Of a DNA stretch of 32,777 nt, positions 28,784 through 32,777 are shown one piece after another (position 1 is the first letter of the stretch; each line of letters opens with the position of its first letter). Under the pieces are notes generated by a model. It was not told the origin of the DNA. It saw nothing but the letters and a program-made list of their open reading frames with translations, and searched no databases. The translations under genes were made by a program, and so were the position numbers. This DNA is from Terriglobales bacterium. GTDB taxonomy: Bacteria > Acidobacteriota > Terriglobia > Terriglobales > Acidobacteriaceae. The stretch covers positions 1-32,777 of the forward strand of contig JASHSL010000192.1 of NCBI GenBank assembly GCA_030040855.1, given 5' to 3'.

Positions 28784-28967
28784 TTACGCACTGGCGCCCT
28801 TCCTTTGACGGGTCAGCGCTTGCAGCACCTCTGCACCGGCCTCACGAAACTCGATGTGGAGTTGCCGAAGGGCCTCGGGATTGTTCACGCGACCTCTGGA
28901 GTGAACGGACCCGCCCGGCGTACCCATCCGAGTTTCTCCATCCCCACAGGTATCCGCCATCACCTAA
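28784..28967 (-). pseudogene. N-terminal relic of a betaine-homocysteine/homocysteine S-methyltransferase-like gene
   Basis: Stitched minus-strand frames: LGDGGYLWG / EKLGWVRRAGPFTPEVA / VNNPEALRQLHIEFREAGAEVLQALT. Resembles the BHMT-family N-terminus (GDGG..ALEKRGYVKAGPWTPE..VEHPEAVRQLHREFLRAG) from memory. Confidence 0.6.
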
Positions 28968-29325
28968 ATAATTAGCACGGGCCTTTCTTTCAGTTTCTAC
29001 AAGAGATCCGGAGGTTCTCGACGTATTTGGACAAGCACCTGGATCCCGCGACGGAGCGTGCTGCTGCGCTGCTGTTCGATTGATTATGGAGAGAAATTCC
29101 CATTCCTTCACATGGTGGCGCCGTGATGGGCTTCTCAGGCACATCGCGCGAACCTTTCCAGACGAAGCAGCACTTCAGTCGCCGCGCGATGTTGCTTGAG
29201 GAGCGTATCTCGTGCAAACCAGGGCTATTTCTCTTTGCCCTTCTTGAGCCGCTGTATCGAGAGTCCATCCGAATTCCTGCACACACGGCCCACGTAGCCA
29301 GGTGATCGATTGGCATTTCAATCTG

Positions 29326-31527
29326 CTACACTAGCTCGCGCCGTATCCGATCCTTCCATTCACGGGTTCTGATTATCTTGTCGTTCTCCAACAGGGTTAC
29401 ACTCATGTTCAGGATGAACTCATCGACTGTAGTGCTCAGTGCCCCTTCCGACTTGACCTCGATCCGCCGGTTATCGTCGGTCTTGTAGACATCACTGCCG
29501 ACCACACGCATGGAGGCGGTTGCGGGGTTCTCATCCTTTACCCGGCATGTGATCTCATTGCCCGGAAGGTTGATAATGGCCGTGGTCTCTTCCCCTTCGT
29601 AGTCGCGATGCACCTGGAACCAGCTCTCTTCCTTACCATTCGCAGAACGCCGCCTTTCCCGCGGACGCCTCGGTGCTGAAACTTCTTGTGGAGCGGGGAA
29701 TGGCGGAGAGGACAGATACTGCAGCTTGGGTAGAACAGGCAGCTCAATGTGTGACGGACGATCACCTCCTGTGTACAGAGTAGTGATCATCGCGTAAGGT
29801 GACGGCCACAGCACCGGGAAATCTGCATTCGTAACCACCACGCGCATCCGGTGGCCGGGGTCGAACCTGTAGCCCGTGCACATCATCTCGACGACGATCT
29901 CGTACACTTCGCCTGGTACTAGTGGTTCGGGATGAGTGTGCGACCGCCGGTGCGTTCCGTTCAGATAGCCTCGTCCGACCTTGTAGGAGGTCCCATCGGC
30001 GGCGACATCGTGCAGTCGCACGATCCAGTTTGCTACCGGTGCTGTACTCGAAACGAACAAGCGGGCCCGGACGAAGCCTAGGATCTCCACAGGCTCGCGA
30101 AGCGGAGCCGTATCGAAGCACAAGCCCCATGGATCTTCCCCGCGATGATCAATGCCGTAGTAGCCTTCGGTGTCCGTAGGTCCGAACGACTCATCGCTTC
30201 CGCCGGTCCCCGGATAGTATCTCAGCTTCAGTGCGGAGGCCGGGCCGGACATGCCCGCCAGTTTGCCACCCTGGCCAGGAACCGGACTCATTGCCAACGC
30301 TTCATTTGGTTCAAGTTCGGGATCCGGGCGCAGATAGAAGCGTTCCTTGGGTTCAAACATAGTGTCTGGCCACTCGTTTAAGTGACGCCACTCCCCAGGG
30401 ATGTCACCCGCATACCGGAAAGATTGCCTGCGCCAGCTCGGCAGGTAAAAGGACACTCGTGGCTGCTTCAACATCCCGGTGTCTTTTCCTTTCAGCCAGT
30501 GATCGAACCAACGCATGTGCATAGCATCCCAGTCGATCTTTGGGCCCGGATCTCTCTGGCTGTGATCCCACGTTCCCAGAATCCCTTTGGTGACCGCATC
30601 GCTTGAGTACTTCATGATGCGCGGCACGAAATTCTGATAGATATCCAGGTATCCACCAACTAAGAATGCAGGGACCTTCAGCCGCCGATAGTCCGGGGCT
30701 ACCGAACCACGTCGCCAGTGCGGTCCGTCCAGTTGGTTGTGCAGAAACAATTGGAGCCAAGGTGGAGTGTTCCAACGATCGAGGGATGCCTTGCTATTGA
30801 AATCGAAGTCGGGAGCACCGGGCAAAACATTGCTCAGCAGCATCCCAAGGGCCCAGGAGTTGTCCACCATCAGCATTGCACCACCCGGGTAGTGGATGTC
30901 GTCGGTATACCGGTCATCCGTTCCAGCCATCGCAAATATGGCTTTCAGGGCCGGCGGCTTGACCTCGGTCGCGATCTGGACAGAATTGAAAGCCGAGTAG
31001 GACGTGCCATACATGCCGACATTGCCGTTGCTCCAGGGTTGTTTCGAAAGCCAATCGATGACGTGAGTAGTATCCTCGTATTCTTCCGGGGAGTATTCGT
31101 CGGAGGGAATGCCTTCCGAACCGCCTGAACCTCGCACATCAACAAAGATCGAACCATATCCGCCTCGTGCGTAAAAAGAGTCGGCTTCCGGAGTGTTCCG
31201 ATAGGGCGTCGTTTTCAGGACGGCCGGGATCTTCTGGCCCGAGAGATCTTCCGGCAAATAGAGGAAGGCATTGAGATGCACCCCGTCCGGCATGCGCAGC
31301 CGAAGATTCTCCAGGTGAACTCCCGGAACCATCTTGGGCAGAGTTTTCCACGGTCCGGGCGATACGCGAATATTGCCAGCATCAACCGACCGCAGACCAG
31401 CTGCAGTCGGGGCGGCGGACATCATGCGAGTCGCTCTCAAATCGAAAGAGAATCGGTCGCGGAAAAATCCGCTGCTCGCGACCAGTCCAAGCTGACCCAG
31501 AAACTCACGTCGAGATCCTGAAAACAT
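29326..31527 (-). CDS. CocE/NonD family hydrolase with Tat-like signal
   Basis: MFSGSRREFLGQLGLVASSGFF signal; RMPDGVHLNAFLYLP, VDVRGSGGSEG, MYGTSYSAFNSVQ, GTWDHSQRDPG, TRE-WKDRIRRELV C-terminus. Confidence 0.9.
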   Translation of the reverse strand: MFSGSRREFLGQLGLVASSGFFRDRFSFDLRATRMMSAAPTAAGLRSVDAGNIRVSPGPWKTLPKMVPGVHLENLRLRMPDGVHLNAFLYLPEDLSGQKIPAVLKTTPYRNTPEADSFYARGGYGSIFVDVRGSGGSEGIPSDEYSPEEYEDTTHVIDWLSKQPWSNGNVGMYGTSYSAFNSVQIATEVKPPALKAIFAMAGTDDRYTDDIHYPGGAMLMVDNSWALGMLLSNVLPGAPDFDFNSKASLDRWNTPPWLQLFLHNQLDGPHWRRGSVAPDYRRLKVPAFLVGGYLDIYQNFVPRIMKYSSDAVTKGILGTWDHSQRDPGPKIDWDAMHMRWFDHWLKGKDTGMLKQPRVSFYLPSWRRQSFRYAGDIPGEWRHLNEWPDTMFEPKERFYLRPDPELEPNEALAMSPVPGQGGKLAGMSGPASALKLRYYPGTGGSDESFGPTDTEGYYGIDHRGEDPWGLCFDTAPLREPVEILGFVRARLFVSSTAPVANWIVRLHDVAADGTSYKVGRGYLNGTHRRSHTHPEPLVPGEVYEIVVEMMCTGYRFDPGHRMRVVVTNADFPVLWPSPYAMITTLYTGGDRPSHIELPVLPKLQYLSSPPFPAPQEVSAPRRPRERRRSANGKEESWFQVHRDYEGEETTAIINLPGNEITCRVKDENPATASMRVVGSDVYKTDDNRRIEVKSEGALSTTVDEFILNMSVTLLENDKIIRTREWKDRIRRELV

Positions 31528-31529
31528 GA

Positions 31530-31947
31530 TTAAACAATTCCCACACCTTTAGTGACGGCGTTGATGTTAGCTGCCGCGATGCGCGGACTACCAAGCCCGA
31601 GAGGTAACTCAACATTCGAGGCCGTAGCGTCCACATAACGGCATGCAGAGATAACGTAACCCGTGTGGCTGACCACAAATGCCCTCATCCAACTGCGCCA
31701 GTTCCTTCACGGTGGCTCGGAGATTAGGACTGCTGACATGGCGGGACGATTCTGGGCGCCCGGTTAATGCGTCAGGAATCAGTGATCTTGATTTCGCCAG
31801 AACGGCCTGTTCATCGCCAAGCGTAAATAACGTGTCGACGCGTCGTCCTTCGCGCCCTTCACGAGCGATCTCAACCGCAAGCTCAATGAGAGACTCGAGA
31901 ATCGTGGGATCGTATTCACTGACTCGGCACAAGACGCTTTCGAACAT
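31530..31947 (-). pseudogene. Relic of a diadenylate cyclase (DisA_N/DAC domain) protein
   Basis: ILESLIELAVEIAREGREGRRVDTLFTLGDEQAVLAKSRSLIPD...PNLRATVKELAQLD, then a frame change at the expected DGA motif: RAFVVSHTGYVISACRYVDATASNVELPLGLGSPRIAAANINAVTKGVGIV*. Confidence 0.8.
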
Positions 31948-32000
31948 GAATCACTCTCGGGCTTCAAAGACAGCTCGAATTTCAACCGTCAACGGCGAGC

Positions 32001-32533
32001 TCAATTAACCCCGTGGTCTGTGAGCGGAAGCCACACCTGAAAGCGAGTATCACACGGCTTCGAATTGACCTGAACATTGCCTCGGTGTTTCCTTACGATC
32101 CGCTGCACCGTATCGAGTCCGAAACCCGTGCCTGCGCCCACTGCCTTTGTCGTGAAGAAAAAATATGGCCCATTATTTCTGGCGAGATCCCCGGACCATT
32201 GTCGCCGATCTTAACAACAACACATCCATTATCGCGATACGTTCGGACTCGAAGTTCGCCTTTGCCGTTCATGGCGTCAATGGCGTTGTCAATCAGATTC
32301 GTCCAAACCTGATTGAGCTCGCTTCCGAACGAGTCCACAAGCAGCGGGACGGGCTGGTAGTCGCGTTGCACCGTAACTCCGTGTTTGAGCTTGTGGTTCA
32401 TGATGGTTAATGTCGTCTCTAGACTTCTCACGATGTCGACATTTCGAATGCATAGGGCCTTGAGGCATGCCCTGGAGATCGGGTCTGCAGTAAGCATCGC
32501 CGATGGTAGTCGCAAATTCATGCGCATCACCAC
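32001..32533 (-). pseudogene. Relic of a sensor histidine kinase C-terminal (HATPase) domain
   Basis: LNQVWTNLIDNAIDAMNGKGELRVRTYRDNGCVVVKIGDNGPGISPEIMGHIF, then another frame: FFTTKAVGAGTGFGLDTVQRIVRKHRGNVQVNSKPCDTRFQVWLPLTDHGVN*. Confidence 0.85.
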
Positions 32534-32617
32534 CGCAGCAGGGATTAGCGTTGCACTCTGCCTTGCACTGTTGTTTCTGACGCCCTCGTTCTTTCGCTGT
32601 AACGGAAGCGCTCCTCG

Positions 32618-32777
32618 CTAGAAGGCGAGCTTGGCTCCGAACTGGACAAAGCGTGGATCTCGGGCGGCACTGATGACACCAAACTGAGGTCCTGCTCCGA
32701 TGTCACCATCCGGGTTATAAAACTGTGTGTGATTCAGGAAATTGAAAAACTCCGTCCGGAATTCAAAACTGTAGCGC
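32618..32777 (-). CDS. C-terminus of a TonB-dependent receptor / Oar-like outer membrane protein (runs off window)
   Basis: Minus strand RYSFEFRTEFFNFLNHTQFYNPDGDIGAGPQFGVISAARDPRFVQFGAKLAF*, typical acidobacterial Oar-like C-terminus. Confidence 0.8.
   Translation of the reverse strand, partial: RYSFEFRTEFFNFLNHTQFYNPDGDIGAGPQFGVISAARDPRFVQFGAKLAF

Noticed and set aside
1-32777. CRISPR array, rRNA or tRNA genes
   Set aside because: No regularly spaced repeats, rRNA signatures or convincing tRNA cloverleaf noticed on either strand.

Overview
This 32.8 kb window looks acidobacterial by inference: Oar-like TonB receptor C-terminus, LPAGTY-type secreted-protein relic, caspase-like protein, CocE/NonD hydrolases. 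No database search was run. From left to right it holds: (i) decayed relics of an LPAGTY protein and a caspase-family protein; (ii) a minus-strand kbl / acyl carrier protein / acetyl-CoA-synthetase-like cluster; (iii) sdhCDAB; (iv) a fused lysine-ketoglutarate reductase/saccharopine dehydrogenase; (v) a frameshifted Rieske quaternary-amine oxygenase relic next to a non-pyrrolysine MttB-family methyltransferase; (vi) a winged-helix regulator; (vii) a divergent C1 module, with mtgA/acsE-like methyltransferase, MetF fused to a MetV-like C-terminus, stand-alone cNMP-binding protein and fhs on minus, and mttB-mttC on plus; (viii) three intact CocE/NonD hydrolases plus one decayed copy that ends at a probable IS110-type fragment; (ix) relics of a betaine-homocysteine-methyltransferase-like gene, a diadenylate cyclase and a histidine kinase, then a TonB receptor C-terminus. 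The most notable candidate system is a corrinoid/tetrahydrofolate quaternary-amine demethylation module in a genome with a respiratory sdh operon. It appears tied to a private regulator by three copies of one 22-bp palindrome (core ATTCG-n8-CGAAT). One copy lies at the regulator's own start and two lie between fhs and mttB. Relics of two alternative betaine-type demethylation enzymes (Rieske oxygenase, BHMT-like) lie in the same window.
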